64,000 bases of DNA, taken from assembly GCA_051294375.1 (NCBI GenBank), contig CM119268.1, positions 18,542,323 to 18,606,322 of the forward strand, in the 5' to 3' direction. The translations under genes were made by a program, and so were the position numbers. The notes under the pieces were generated by a model. It was given only the letters and a program-made list of their open reading frames with translations, made no database searches and had not been told where the DNA came from. The stretch comes from Paraspadella gotoi. Its lineage: Eukaryota; Chaetognatha. This document shows, piece by piece, positions 12,967 to 25,417 of the stretch (position 1 is its first letter; each line of letters begins with the position of its first letter).

Positions 12967-14030
12967 AAAGGATTGGTAGGTCAAGAGAGAGGGGAGGAGA
13001 TGAGGTGAGGGCGTCCGAGTGGGCGTGGTCAAAAGGGCGGAACGGAGGTTTAATGGTTCCCGGAATAACTCTATCTCTCTCTCTCTCTCTCACTCTCTCT
13101 CTCTCTCTCTTCGCCCGGAGAAAAGCACTTGGTCAGGCAAAGAGAGGAAAAAGAGCGAGAGCGAGATTCCTCCCCTCGACCAATTTTCTCGGCGACGAAA
13201 GATGTGGTTTTTCCTGCGGTTCGTTCCTCCCATTCTTCGTCCCCAAACCTCGCTCCCCACTCCTCGCTCCCCACACCTCTCTACCCACACCTTGCATCCC
13301 ATTCCCCTCCCCTCCCTCCCTCCTCCCTCTCCCTTACTCAATCAATTTTTTTTCTGACCTCATTCGTTAAAATCGTCATACATATTTTAGTTTTCATTAC
13401 AGTTTCTTACCTTGTTTTCTTACTTCTTTCTTTTTATTTTTTTTCCTTTTTTTCCCCGTCTTTTCTCACTTTTTTATTATTTATTTCTCTTCTGTTTTTG
13501 ACTTATTTTTTTTATCCTGAACTTCTTTACAGCGTGCTCTTCTTCTTTGTCCAACATCATTCTCATACCATCTCCAATTTCCCGCCTTTTTCCTCTTTTC
13601 TTTTAGTTTCCACTTTTTATTCCCTTTCCTTTTTATAGTTTCCGCCATGTTGGTATGCCAGACCGCCGTCGATTTGGACGCTGGAATAAGTTTAGAAATT
13701 TAGAACCCTCGTAAAGTTTTTGTTGGGGCAAAGAGAGGGAAGAGAGAGAAAAGGGAAGAGAGAGAAAATGGAAGAGAGAGAAAAGGGAAGAGACAGAAAA
13801 GGTTAGAGAGAGAAAAGGGAAGAGAGAGAAAAGGGAAGAGAGAGAAAAGAGAAGAGAGAAAAAATGGAAGAGAGAAAAGGGAAGAGAGAGAAAAGGTTAG
13901 AGAGAGAAAAGGGAAGAGAGAGAAAAGGTTAGAGAGAGAAAAGGGAAGAGAGAGAAAAGAGAGGATGGTTCAGTAGGCGATTGAGAGAGTGGGTAGGGGC
14001 GGAGGTGATAGGAAAAGAATATATATATAT
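12121..14030. other. receptor intron 1, first part: simple repeats
   Basis: No exon is seen. Contents: an (AAAG)n tract at about 12532-12612, a GTT run at 12808-12840, a 64-base (GA)n at 12899-12962, CT runs at 13072-13110, pyrimidine-rich sequence to about 13620, and the purine minisatellite listed separately. One recurrent motif, GGGCGTGGTC, occurs near 13021. Confidence 0.6.
13735..13962 (+). repeat. purine minisatellite, unit about 18 bases
   Basis: Repeated GGGAAGAGAGAGAAAA-like units with small variants (GGTTAG, GGAAGA) over about 230 bases. It is a variable-number tandem repeat made from the same GA vocabulary as the microsatellites. Confidence 0.85.
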
Positions 14031-14129
14031 ATATCTACGTTATATGATAATCCTTTCTTTTCGTTGTAAATGATTTAGAGAAAAAACAAAGTTTTACTTA
14101 GTTTCAACGAATTGTTTATTGAAAAACAG

Positions 14130-14166
14130 GACATGTTTCGGCTTTGGTTTTCAAGCCCTTCTTCAG
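14130..14166 (-). ncRNA. hammerhead-ribozyme-like motif (left arm)
   Basis: Reading the minus strand: CUGAAGA (fits CUGANGA), one extra A, a GC-rich stem II of about five pairs with a short loop, GAAAC, then AUGUC. The ACAUGU segment is self-complementary, as in the minimal stem III of Penelope-associated hammerheads that act as dimers. The extra A after CUGANGA departs from the classic core, and stem I pairing is weak. Confidence 0.5.
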
Positions 14167-15188
14167 TGTGTTGATGAATTAGACAAAAATTTGTGCAAAA
14201 GAAGAGTGAGAGAGAGAGAGAGAGAGAGAGAAAGTTAAAGTTTCCAACCAAAGTGGTTGAGACCAGAATAGTGTCATGAGGTGAGGACAGGGTAAGTTGA
14301 ACAAGATTGAGTGAGTTTTTGAAAAGAAATGAAATTTGTTGGAGAGAAAAAGAGAGAGAGAGAGAGAGATAGACTTAACAGGATAAATAAATAAAAATAT
14401 ACATTGTGCAATGTACAACAGTAATAAATGTTTAAAAACTGAAAAAGATTGGTGAGAATTTTTAACAATTGCAAAAAGAGTGAATAAATAATTCAATATG
14501 TGTACTAATAGCTAAAGAAATTTGGTGAAATGTGAAGTTGAAAATGAAGAAAGTTTAGTTTATATTTTATTGCTATATAGAGCCTAAAGAATTGAAATTT
14601 AAGGAGTAAGAAAGAGCTCAAAATGAGGCAAAAGAGACATAAGAGTGGCACTAGGGATTCTTCCTTCTGGCTCAGTCCCCAGTCCCCAACACTTACACAG
14701 TTTGGTCACACTCTCCTCTCAGCCACTGACCGCGCCAATGACCCGTCACCATCCCTATGTCCTTCCTTTGCACAACCAAGGGGGCCAGCTCAAATTTTTG
14801 AGCTCTTTTCTTACTCCTTAAATTTTCAATTTCTTAGGCCTCTTATATAGCAATAAAATATAAACTAAACTTTCTTCATTTTTTCAACTTCACATTTCAC
14901 CAAATTTCTTTAGCTAATTAGTACACATCATTTGAATTAATTTATTCACTCTTTTGCCATATGTTTAAAAATTCCTCACAATCTTTTCAAGTTTTTAAAC
15001 ATTTATTACTGTTGTACATTGCACAATGTATATTTTATTTATTTATCCCTGTTAAGTCTATCTCTCCTCTCTTCTCTTTCTCTCCAACAAATTTCATTTC
15101 TTTTCAAAAACTCACTCATCCTGTGTTCAACTTACCCTGTCCTCACCTCTGACACTATTCTGTCTCACCACTTTGTTGGAAACTTCAA

Positions 15189-15233
<45 letters not shown>

Positions 15234-15265
15234 TTTTGCACAATATTTTGTTCTAATTCACAACA

Positions 15266-15300
15266 CTGAAGAAGGCTGAAAACCAAGCCGAAACATGTTC
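15266..15300 (+). ncRNA. hammerhead-ribozyme-like motif (right arm)
   Basis: CTGAAGA, an extra A, the stem GGCT/AGCC, GAAAC, then ATGTTC. The stem II strand has lost two bases compared with the left arm, and the final GUC has become GUU. It may be a decayed copy. Confidence 0.45.
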
Positions 15301-15844
15301 TGTTTTCCAATAAAAACATTCGTTGAACTAATAAAACTTTGTTTTTTTTTCTCTAATATATCTACGTATAATAGGGGAAGGAAGAGAAGAGAGAGAGACG
15401 AGACGAGAGAGAGAGGGAGAGGGAGAGAGAGAGAATATGCGTAGCACCAAAATAACTTTTAGGAAAAAAATTTCATAACGAATCGATTTTCTTTAAATTC
15501 AAGTAAATTTTCGAAAAAAATAATTTTCAATATTACTAATAAAATACTAATTTACCTTAAAAACATTAGTCATTCTTAAAAACAATCTATTCATTATATC
15601 GAATTCTTTCAATTCGTTGTGCTTGAGATTAGAAAATAACAAAATTTGTTAGGCAACAACGATAACTTGTTTTTATTTGGGACATCTAAAATAAAAATGA
15701 TCACTTTTTCTACCACTCAACCCAAGGTTTTTGAACACAAGTTATCTAATATTATTAGATTTCAGTTAAATGAAAAACAAATATTGGGAATGCAAAAAAA
15801 TTTAGCGAAATGCCAATCCTGCCAATCCATAGGATCGTGGAGAG

Positions 15845-15903
<59 letters not shown>

Positions 15904-16560
15904 GAGGTGACTGGCATTTCTCTCTAGGCAGAGATGACGCGTGGCTTGATCCGCCTCCGCAGTCAACGGAGGAAGAACTGGGGAGAGAAAAGGACAATAA
16001 CAGTTTTTGGATTGAGAGATTTTCGATGCGTTGAACCTCGAAGAGATGGAATTATCGAGTTCAGCTTTGATTCAGTTTTATTCTCATAAATATCTAACTT
16101 ATACCGTTTGTAAAAAAACGGATTACTTATTGACGTATACATTGCTTCTCTTTAACATAACTTTCTTAGCCCTTGTCGGTCTTTTATTCTTATTTATTAT
16201 CCTTATATTAATTTCCTTTTATTTATTCCTTTTAGGATTTCCTGAGGCGGCGCTAGCAGTCCCTTAGATTTGATATATGATATTGCCTTCCAAAAAATGC
16301 CAGTAAAAATCGTGTTTCTACTTTGTATATGAAACTAGTGTAATCAGCAGAAGTAAATATATTGCCCCATAAAGATAAAGATACCCAGATAACTGAGCAG
16401 GCTGCAAACATAAAAAAAAACTTTTTCACTCTAAGACAATTTATAAGTATTAAAATAATGTTAAAACGTTAAGTCACGTGTATGAAAAAAGGGCGTGACC
16501 GTCTGGCGTGATCCAAAAAACCTCGACCCGTGACTCGACCCGACAGACTTGACCCATTTC

Positions 16561-16607
16561 TTGACCTTGGCATCTTTCTTGACCTTGGAAATCTTTCTTG
16601 ACCTTGG
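16561..16607 (-). promoter_or_regulatory. cluster of nuclear-receptor half-sites (CCAAGGTCAA x3)
   Basis: TTGACCTTGG occurs at 16561-16570, 16579-16588 and 16598-16607, spaced 18-19 bases, with weaker TTGACC relatives on both sides. The reverse complement CCAAGGTCAA matches the extended half-site bound by NR5A/FTZ-F1 and ERR-type receptors. It may simply be a short minisatellite. Binding is inference. Confidence 0.4.
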
Positions 16608-16823
16608 ACATATTTCTTGACCACTCTCATCTGTCTTTCGGCGAGGAAGAACGCGAAGACTTTACTCTCTCTCCCTCTTGTGAATGTATGGGCATGAGTA
16701 TAAGCGGCAAAAAGAATTAAGATGGCTAAGTTTATAAAATTTAAGTATTAAAAAGTTTTTAGAATAATCGCAAGTTTGAATTAAGGTTGGGCAAGTCTGG
16801 TCGAATGTAAAAAAGAGGGTAAT

Positions 16824-16825
<2 letters not shown>

Positions 16826-16876
<51 letters not shown>

Positions 16877-16880
16877 GAAA

Positions 16881-16936
<56 letters not shown>

Positions 16937-17050
16937 GAGAGAGAGAGAAAGAGAGAGAAGAGAGAAGAAGAGAGAGAGAGGAGAGAAGAGAGAGAGAGAG
17001 AAAGAGAAGAGGAGAAAGAGAGAGAGAGTAGATAAGAGAGAGAGAGAGAA

Positions 17051-17094
<44 letters not shown>

Positions 17095-17105
17095 AAGAGA
17101 GAGAA
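16826..17105 (+). repeat. long interrupted (GA)n tract
   Basis: About 280 bases of GA repeats with AGA/GGA/AAG interruptions. The matching position in copy 2 (24777-24870) is much shorter. Copy 3 resumes inside this tract directly after its gap. Confidence 0.9.
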
Positions 17106-17526
17106 AAACACCTAAGATCAAGCGGCTCCGACGAAATCGCCCGATGAAAGTTTCGTTGCTCCATCAAAAACTTGTGGGCGCTGATGGTGCTAATGTGTGA
17201 TGATGATGATGGTGATGTTGATGTGTGTTCATCATTGCACTTTGGACTCGAGACGATGACCTTTTCCCCTGAAATAGACAACCTTCGTGTCTCACATAAA
17301 TTCTTCAAAGCATCATTCGAAAACGACGCAACCTTTGAAGGCAATGTCTCGTTTTGTGTCGGATATTTGCAGCAACTTTCCGGCATAAATCTCGCCACAT
17401 TCTTGACGGCTCCCTTTTTTTCATTGATTTCTCCGAAGGCGGAAACAAAAAGGTTGATTTCATTTGCTTCGTCTTTCTCCACTCACTTTGGAATGCGTGA
17501 TCGGTGGAATAAAAAGCGGAAAAAAG

Positions 17527-17586
<60 letters not shown>

Positions 17587-17699
17587 TCTCTCTCTGCTCT
17601 CTCTCTCTCTTCTCTCTACGAATTTAAAACTCTGTGACCTCTTGATGAAGTGAAGAACGGAATCTCATCGAAGCGAATGCAGTTTGGTTGAAAAAGAGG

Positions 17700-18030
17700 G
17701 GAGAGAGAGAGAAAGAGAGCGAGGGCAAGAGAGCGGGAGAGAAAAAGGGAGAGAGAGGAAAGAAAGAGCGATAGCATGAGAGTGGGAGAGCAATAGGGAG
17801 AGAGAGGAAAAAAAAAGAGCCAATAGCATGAGAGTGGGAGAGAAATAGGAGAGGAGGAAAAGAAAGAGCGATAGCATGAGAATGGGAAGAGAAATAGGGA
17901 GAGAGAGGAAAGAAAAGGCGATAGCATGACGTAGGGAGAGAATAGGGAGAGAGAGGAAAAGAAAGGCGATAGCATGAGAGTGGGAGAGAAATAGGGAGAG
18001 AGAGGAAGAAATAAAGAGCGAGGGAAGTGA
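17700..18030 (+). repeat. minisatellite with unit about 50 bases
   Basis: The phrase GCGATAGCATGAGAGTGGGAGAG recurs in variant form at intervals of about 50 bases (near 17768, 17822, 17868, 17917, 17967). The intervening AGGGAGAGAGAGGAAAGAAA is also conserved. The same array is present in copy 2 (about 25500-25770). In copy 3 it is mostly masked by the gap 30309-30575. Confidence 0.85.
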
Positions 18031-19177
18031 TATGGAGAGAGGGAAAAAAGCAGAGAAAGATTTCTGCTCGGTAAAAACGAGAAGAGAAAAACTAAAAGTT
18101 CGTGATTGAGTTTGCCAAAAGCACAATGCCTACGGGTATCTGAAACGATAACAGTTTTTTTTTTTGAGACTAAGAGTTTTGTACTAAAGTTGTTCTTTCG
18201 ATCACATACGATTGACGAGAGAGAATTTGATCTTCTGCCAAGAAAAAAACAACAAATCGTTGTATTAATGAGTTTTCGAGATAAAAGGGGAAAAAGGAAA
18301 ATGACTGTTCTATTAAAGAAAAACAAGAAAAAGGTACATGGGAGAGTCAATCTCTATACTATTAAATAGAGCAGAAGATATGTTTGTGAACAAGACAGAG
18401 GGCGATTGAAATTTTAAAAAAAAGTGGGACTCGTGGAGTGGTGAGTAAAAGAGATATAAACGAGCGGAGGGAAAAAAAGAGATTAAAGAAAAAAGTAAAG
18501 AAAAAAAAAGGGAAAAAAGAGGCGGTCAGGGATTTTGCATCATCATGGAGTCGAAGTTTGGAGGTAAAGAGGAGAGGGATTGGTTCCTAGAGTGGATGTT
18601 GATGGAAGAGAGAAAAGGCACTCAGGGAGAAAGAGCAGATAAAGCGAAGGAAAAAAAGCGCTAACCTGGAAAGAATTTTCAGAGGAGAAAAGAAAAGGAA
18701 AGGAGAAAAGAAAACGGAAGAAAACAGAGAAATTGAAATAAAAAGGAAAGAATTTTAAAAAAAGTAGAAATAAAAAAAGAAAAGGGGAAACTGAAAATTG
18801 TAGGGTAGATGGTAGAGAGGAAGCAGACAAGGAATGACTTGAAATAAAAATAAGGAAAAACAAAAAATGTTTCTTTAATTTAGCGATCAACAGTTCAAAT
18901 TCTTAAAAAATGAATTCATATAATTGATTTTTATAATCAAGAATATTTTATGCACTAATTAAAAATATAAAATAAAAACTTTGTAAAAAATATAATAAAA
19001 CATTATTGATTATTAGCGATATGTAAGCCAAAGGAATCTTCTTGAAAACTCCATTAAAAGTTCTTGCACGTCGAAAGAGACATTCAACGATATATGAGAT
19101 AATTTTATATTAGGTATTGAAAAAATTATAATGACATAAATGGAAGACATTTTTAATTAAAACGAGTGAGAGAAGAG

Positions 19178-19258
<81 letters not shown>

Positions 19259-19860
19259 GAGAGCACTACCTGTCGATAAATGAAAGAATCTTGGAAAAAA
19301 AAAAAAGAACAAGTCTTGGAAAAAATGGAAAATTCTTATCCAGAAAAAAAGAAAAAGAACAAAGCGTAATGATTATATCGAAGAAAGCAAATGACGAATT
19401 GAGGCCCTCCTCCTTTTACTGCGGAAAGAGGAAAAAAGAACTAGGGAATTGTGTGGGAAAAGGAAGAAAGAAAAAGAAAAGAGAGTACGGGTGACCAAAG
19501 GATGATTAGAAAGGAAAGAAAAGATATATATATATAAAGTATAACTGGAAAAGAATAGAACCGTAAAAAAAAGTAGAGATTTAAAATTACGACAACAAAA
19601 TGCTATGAAGAAAAAGAGAATATATTAATATTAATTTAATATATATGTTATATATTAAATATTAATATATTAATATATATATTAATATTTAATAAAAAGG
19701 TGATTGTGATTGATAAATATATATATAATATAATATAAATTACTTTGTCTGTTTGGTCCTTTTCCCTCACTCTTTAAATGAAGAATTCTTAGTTATTTTT
19801 TTGACCGTGTTTTATTTGACCTTACGCCGTCAGTGAATATCTTTATGGTCTGTCTGTCTG

Positions 19861-19883
19861 TCTCTCCCAAAATTTGGGAGAGA
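19861..19883. repeat. perfect 23-base palindrome
   Basis: TCTCTCCCAAA and TTTGGGAGAGA form 11-base perfect arms around one A. It is conserved with small changes in copy 2 (about 27602), copy 3 (about 32451) and copy 4 (about 40095, partly in a gap). It sits in AT-rich intron sequence between two TTGACC-type motifs. No role can be assigned. Confidence 0.75.
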
Positions 19884-20089
19884 CTTTTAAGCGCCTTGAA
19901 CGCCAGATTTTGCAAGCTTGAAATCATAGGAAATTTCACAGGGATTGAATGAATGGAAACTAAGAAGACAGAAAAATATGAAGATAAAAAAATAATAAGA
20001 GGAAAAAAATTACCATAATGAATTTCGTTTTATTAAAGAAAAACAGATTTTGAATGAAAAATCGAATAGAAATAATTGAGAGTGGAGAA

Positions 20090-20140
<51 letters not shown>

Positions 20141-20169
20141 GAAGAGAGAGAGAGAGAGAAGAGAAAGAA

Positions 20170-20280
<111 letters not shown>

Positions 20281-20519
20281 CTGGACTGAAGTGCAGGTGG
20301 CGACAGAGAAAAATCTCTATGAAAAGGGAGGAGAGAAAAATGAAATGAGAAATAGAAAAGGCAGGAAGAAAAGGCGAGGAGGGAGAGAGAGAGGACGGAT
20401 GAATTTCTCCTCTTAAATCGGATTGATGGAGAGAGAGAGAAGCGAAATGAAGAAAAAAGTAAAGGGTCTTACTTTCCTTTCCTCACCGCAGCGAAGAGCA
20501 TAAAGATATTCGCCTCTTT

Positions 20520-22930
20520 AATCATTTTTTTTTAATATTTTATAAATTTATAATTGATAATGATATTATATTTAATTAATAATTATAGTTATAAAATATA
20601 TTTTTTATTGTACAAATTTTAATAATTTAGAAATTTTTAATTTATTTTTAATATTATTAAAATTTTTTTTTTATTTTAAATTACAATTTAATTTGAATAA
20701 ATTGCTTGTAAATATTAATATTATTATAATATTATTTATTATTTTTTTAATATATAATATAATAAATATATAAATAAATATATTTATTTATAATTTATTT
20801 TTAAAGAATTTTAATAAATAATATATATAATTTTTTTATATAATTTATAAATTAAATAATTATTATTATTATACAAAATGAAAAAAAATTTTTGAATATA
20901 TATTATATAATTTTAATATTTATTTTTTTTATTTTTAATTTATTATTTTATTTTTTAAATAATTTATTTCATATTAATTGTATAATATATATTATTTTTT
21001 TTATGATAAAAAATAAATTCAATACTTATAAATTTAATTAATTATATGAATTAAAATAATTAGATATATATTTGTATTTATTAAAAATCATTTTTAAATA
21101 AATAGATTTTAAATAAATATATTTTAAATTGATCAAATGTTAATTATATCCCTATTTCCCTTTTATTGTTTAAATTTTATATTATAATATTTTAAACTGT
21201 TTTATAAATAAGATGTCATTTAATATTTAATATCATATTAATAATAATATTATTTTTTATATATAAATTTATTGAATATAAATTCATTTTTATTTTAATT
21301 ATATTTTTTAACTATTAAAATTATATAATTATTTTAATAATACTAATTGATTTTCTGAAGTAAAATATTTAAAATAATATAATATAATATAATATGTAAT
21401 TGAATGAATCTTTATAATATTTAAATAATTAATATTTTATATATATTATTTATTTTAATATAAAATAGATGAATTTTTAAAAAATAAAATTATATATTTT
21501 ATTATATTTTTTATTAGAACTTTTAATTAATTAAAATAAATATTAAATATAAATAATTAAATAAATTATAATTTAAATCTATTAAAATTTTTATATATAC
21601 TAATTAAATTATTTAATATATTGTTTATTTTAAAACTATTAATATTTTATATTTATTTATAAAAATTATTGTTAAAATTATTTATATTTTTATAATTTTA
21701 AATATTAATTTAATAATTTCAATTATTAATTATCATTTAGTATAATTTTTTATAAGAATTATATTTATTTTTTCAAATTAATATGTACTTTTGAAATTAT
21801 TTTTATTTATACCTTCGTAGTAATTCATTAAAATATTTTTTTTTAATTTATAGTAAATTAAATTTATTTTAATAATATATAAATTATATTAAAAAAATAT
21901 TATTTAAATAAAATATTTATGATTTTCTTTTAATTAAATGATTTATAATGATAAAAAATATTTATTAATTAATAAATAAAAAAAAAATATAAATAAATAA
22001 ATAAATCTTTTATTATTAATATTATTATTTATAAACTAATTGATAAATTAAAATATATTATAATTTTTTTTTGTTGTAAATTAAATAATGAATTTAACTC
22101 TGTAATAACTTTTTATTTTTTTTCAAAAATAAAAAAATAACTATAAATTTTAATATATTTAATTATTATTTTAATATAATTTTAATTTATTTATCACATA
22201 TATATTAATAAGAAAAAATTGATATATATGATCTACTACGATATGATAATGAATAGATATTTGATTAAAAATTTTGAAATTAATGAAAATTTATAAAAAT
22301 TTGAAATTCATTAATTTATATCGATATAAATTGTATAAATATTTTAATTTTAATTAAAAATTTTTTTTTAATATTAATAAATTCAAAATAAAAAAAAAAT
22401 TGTCATTTAATATTTATAATTAAATACTAAATACTGAATATTTATAATATAATTTGTATTATTTATTTTAAAATAAAATATATCTTTCTACTTATTTAAT
22501 TTTAATAAATTTTAAAAATATTATTATCTATATAATATAAATATATTTAATAAAAAATCTTTAATAAAATGAGGAATTGATGATCCGTTTGGATTATGAA
22601 TTTTTACTTACTCACTCTAAATGATATGGAAGTGGTAGATTGAAGAAAGCTCCTCGTATGAGAAAGAAAAGTAAAAGGTTCATATAACTTTCCATTTCCT
22701 CCACAAATCCATATATTTAAATTTTATAAATTTACTAAAAAAAATATTTAAATTTTTAATATTTAACAATTTATTTATATAATATGATACTTATGATTTT
22801 TTATTACTATTAATCAATGATAAATAAAATTTTTTATTTATAAATTAATAAAATTAATACTAAAAAATTTTTTAATTTTATAATGAAAGGAACGAGCTTT
22901 CATGTAAAAACACTGACTCTCTCTGATCAA
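20520..22930. other. A+T island (almost no G or C), specific to copy 1
   Basis: About 2.4 kb built mostly of A and T, with a G/C-bearing stretch only near 22575-22710. The left flank matches copies 2-4 up to GATATTCGC..TCTTTAAT, and the right flank resumes at the sequence before AAGTTTTTTTTTAGTTG. The other three copies pass directly from one flank to the other (for example 28225-28275). I see no open frame, tRNA or rRNA of note. It could be an insertion, an allelic difference, or foreign or organellar sequence joined by the assembler. Confidence 0.7.
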
Positions 22931-23121
22931 AGTTTTTTTTTAGTTGATATTTATTAAAAAATTATTAATAAATATTTTAATTTAACAGTTTAATGTGAAA
23001 ATAAGCCATATTAATTCTTGCTTTTGTATACGACGTGAAGCGAATGATTATAAACATCAACGTTTCTCTTCGTTTTATCTGATTTGTCGTTGGCGGCCAG
23101 ACTGTCGCAATCCAAAGTCTA

Positions 23122-23169
<48 letters not shown>

Positions 23170-23245
23170 ATGGCATGGCAGTCGTTTCAGAAATCACTTC
23201 GATTTTTGCTCACTTTTATTCCGTCTGTGATTTATGATGCAACGG

Positions 23246-23270
23246 NNNNNNNNNNNNNNNNNNNNNNNNN
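23246..23270. other. assembly gap (25 N) between copy 1 and copy 2
   Basis: Left of the gap the sequence is the region just before exon 2 (TTTATGATGCAACGG, also at 28541). Right of it the sequence restarts at the outer end of the palindromic element (equivalent to about 15310). The order therefore jumps backwards across the gap. Confidence 0.95.
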
Positions 23271-23806
23271 ATAAAAACAATTCGTTGAAACTAATAAAAC
23301 TTTGTTTTTTTTCTCTATATATCTACGTATAATAGGGGAAGGAAAGAGAGAGAGAGAGGGAGACCGAGAGAGAGAGAGGGAGAGGGAGAGAGAGAGAATA
23401 TGCGTAGCACCAAAATAACTTTTAGGAAAAAAATTTCATAACGAATCGATTTTCTTTAAATTCAAGTAAATTTTCGAAAAAAATAATTTTCAATATTACT
23501 AATAAAATACTAATTTACCTTAAAAAACATTAGTCATTCTTAAAACAATCTATTCATTATATCGAATTCTTTCAATTCGTTGTGCTTGAGATTAGAAGAA
23601 TAACAAAATTTGTTAGCAACAACGATAACTTGTTTTTATTTGGGACATCTAAAATAAAAATGATCACTTTTTCTACCACTCAACCCAAGGTTTTTGAACA
23701 CAAGTTATCTAATATTATTAGATTTCAGTTAAAATGAAAACAAATATTGGGAATGCAAAAAAAATTATGCGAAATGCCAATCCTGCCAATCCATAGGATC
23801 GTGGAG

Positions 23807-23847
<41 letters not shown>

Positions 23848-24501
23848 GAGTGACTGGCATTTCTCTCTAGGCAGAGATGACGCGTGGCTTGATCCGCCTC
23901 CGCAGTCAACGGAGGAAGAACTGGGGAGAGAAAAGGACAATAACAGTTTTGTGATTGAGAGATTTTTCGATGCGTTGAACCTCGAAGAGATGGAATTTAT
24001 CGAGTTCAGCTTTGATTCAGTTTTATTCTCATAAATATCTAAACTTATACCGTTTGTAAAAAAACGGATTACTTATTGACGTATACATTGCTTCTCTTTA
24101 ACATAACTTTCTTAGCCCTTGTCGGTCTTTTATTCCTTATATTCCTTATATTATATTCCTTATTTTATTCCTTTTAGGATTTCCTGAAGGCGGCGCTAGC
24201 AGTCCCTTAGATTTGATATATGATATTGCCTTCCAAAAAATGCCAGTAAAAATCGTGTTTCTACTTTGATATGAAACTAGTGTAATCAGCAGAAGTAAAA
24301 ATATTGCCCATAAAGATAAAGATACCCAGATACTGACCAGGCTGCAAACATAAAAAAAAAACTTTTTCACTCTAAGACAATTTATAAGTATTAAAATAAA
24401 CATGTTAAAACGTTAAGTCACGTGTATGAAAAAAGGGCGTGACCGTCTGGCGTGACCAAAACCTCGACCCGTGACTCGACCCGACAGACTTGACCCATTT
24501 C

Positions 24502-24549
24502 TTGACCTTGGGCATCTTTCTTGACCTTGGAAATCTTTCTTGACCTTGG
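24502..24549 (-). promoter_or_regulatory. cluster of nuclear-receptor half-sites, copy 2
   Basis: Three TTGACCTTGG sites at 24502-24511, 24521-24530 and 24540-24549, the counterpart of 16561-16607. All three decamers are unchanged while nearby homopolymers differ. Confidence 0.4.
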
Positions 24550-24770
24550 ACATATTTCTTGACCACTCTCATCTGTCTTTCGGCGGGAAGAACGCGAGAC
24601 TTTACTCTCTCTCCCTCTCCCCCCTCTTGTGAATGTTTTGGGCAAGAGTATAAGCGGCAAAAGAATTAAGTGCTTAAGTTATAAAATTTAAGTATTAAAA
24701 AGTTTTTAGAATAATCGCAAGTTGAATTAAGGTTGGACAAGTCTGGTCGAATGTAAATAAAAGAGTAGAG

Positions 24771-24820
<50 letters not shown>

Positions 24821-25310
24821 AGAGGAGAGAGAGAGAGAGAAGAGAGAGAAGAGAGAGAGAGAGAGAAAGAAAAAACATACTAAGATCAAGAGCTCGACGA
24901 AAATGCCCATGAAAGTTTCGTTGCCTCCATCAAAACTTGTGGGGCCTGATGTGCTAATTGTGATGATGATGATGATGATGATGATGATGAGTGATATTGA
25001 TGTTGTCATCATTGACTACTGTGGACTCGAGACGATGAACCTTTCCCCTGAAATAGACAACCTATCTCTCCACACTAAATTCATTAACAAAGCCAGTATC
25101 ATTCGTACACAAACGACGGAACTATCTAGAAGCAATCGACTGTTGTGTCCGGATATTTGCAGCAACTCCGGCATAATTCTCGGCCACATTCTGACGCTCT
25201 TCTCTTTCATTGATTCTCCAAGGCGGAAACAAAAAAGGTTGAATTTCATTTTGCTTCGTCTTTCTCCACTCACTTTGGAATGCGTGATCGGTTGGATAAA
25301 AAGCGGAAAA

Positions 25311-25417
<107 letters not shown>

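Larger units (their letters stand above)
14073..15355. mobile_element. 1.3 kb palindromic repeat with outward hammerhead motifs
   Basis: The arms 14073-14600 and 14815-15355 are inverted copies. The outer ends are TAGAGAAAAAACAAAGTTTT and its complement. The inner ends are TTAAGGAGTAAGAAAGAGCTC and its complement. The loop of about 200 bases (14610-14810) is unique. Each arm carries a GA/CT tract and, near its outer end, a hammerhead-like core pointing outward. A related sequence lies at 60220-60412 and a partial one near 38870-39110, so this is a dispersed family. Penelope-like elements often have hammerheads and inverted terminal copies. No reverse transcriptase is visible, so it would be non-autonomous. 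Confidence 0.6.

Noticed and set aside
20520-22930. Mitochondrial genome fragment
   Set aside because: No tRNA, rRNA or respiratory-chain reading frame could be seen despite the A+T composition, so organellar origin is not supported by eye.
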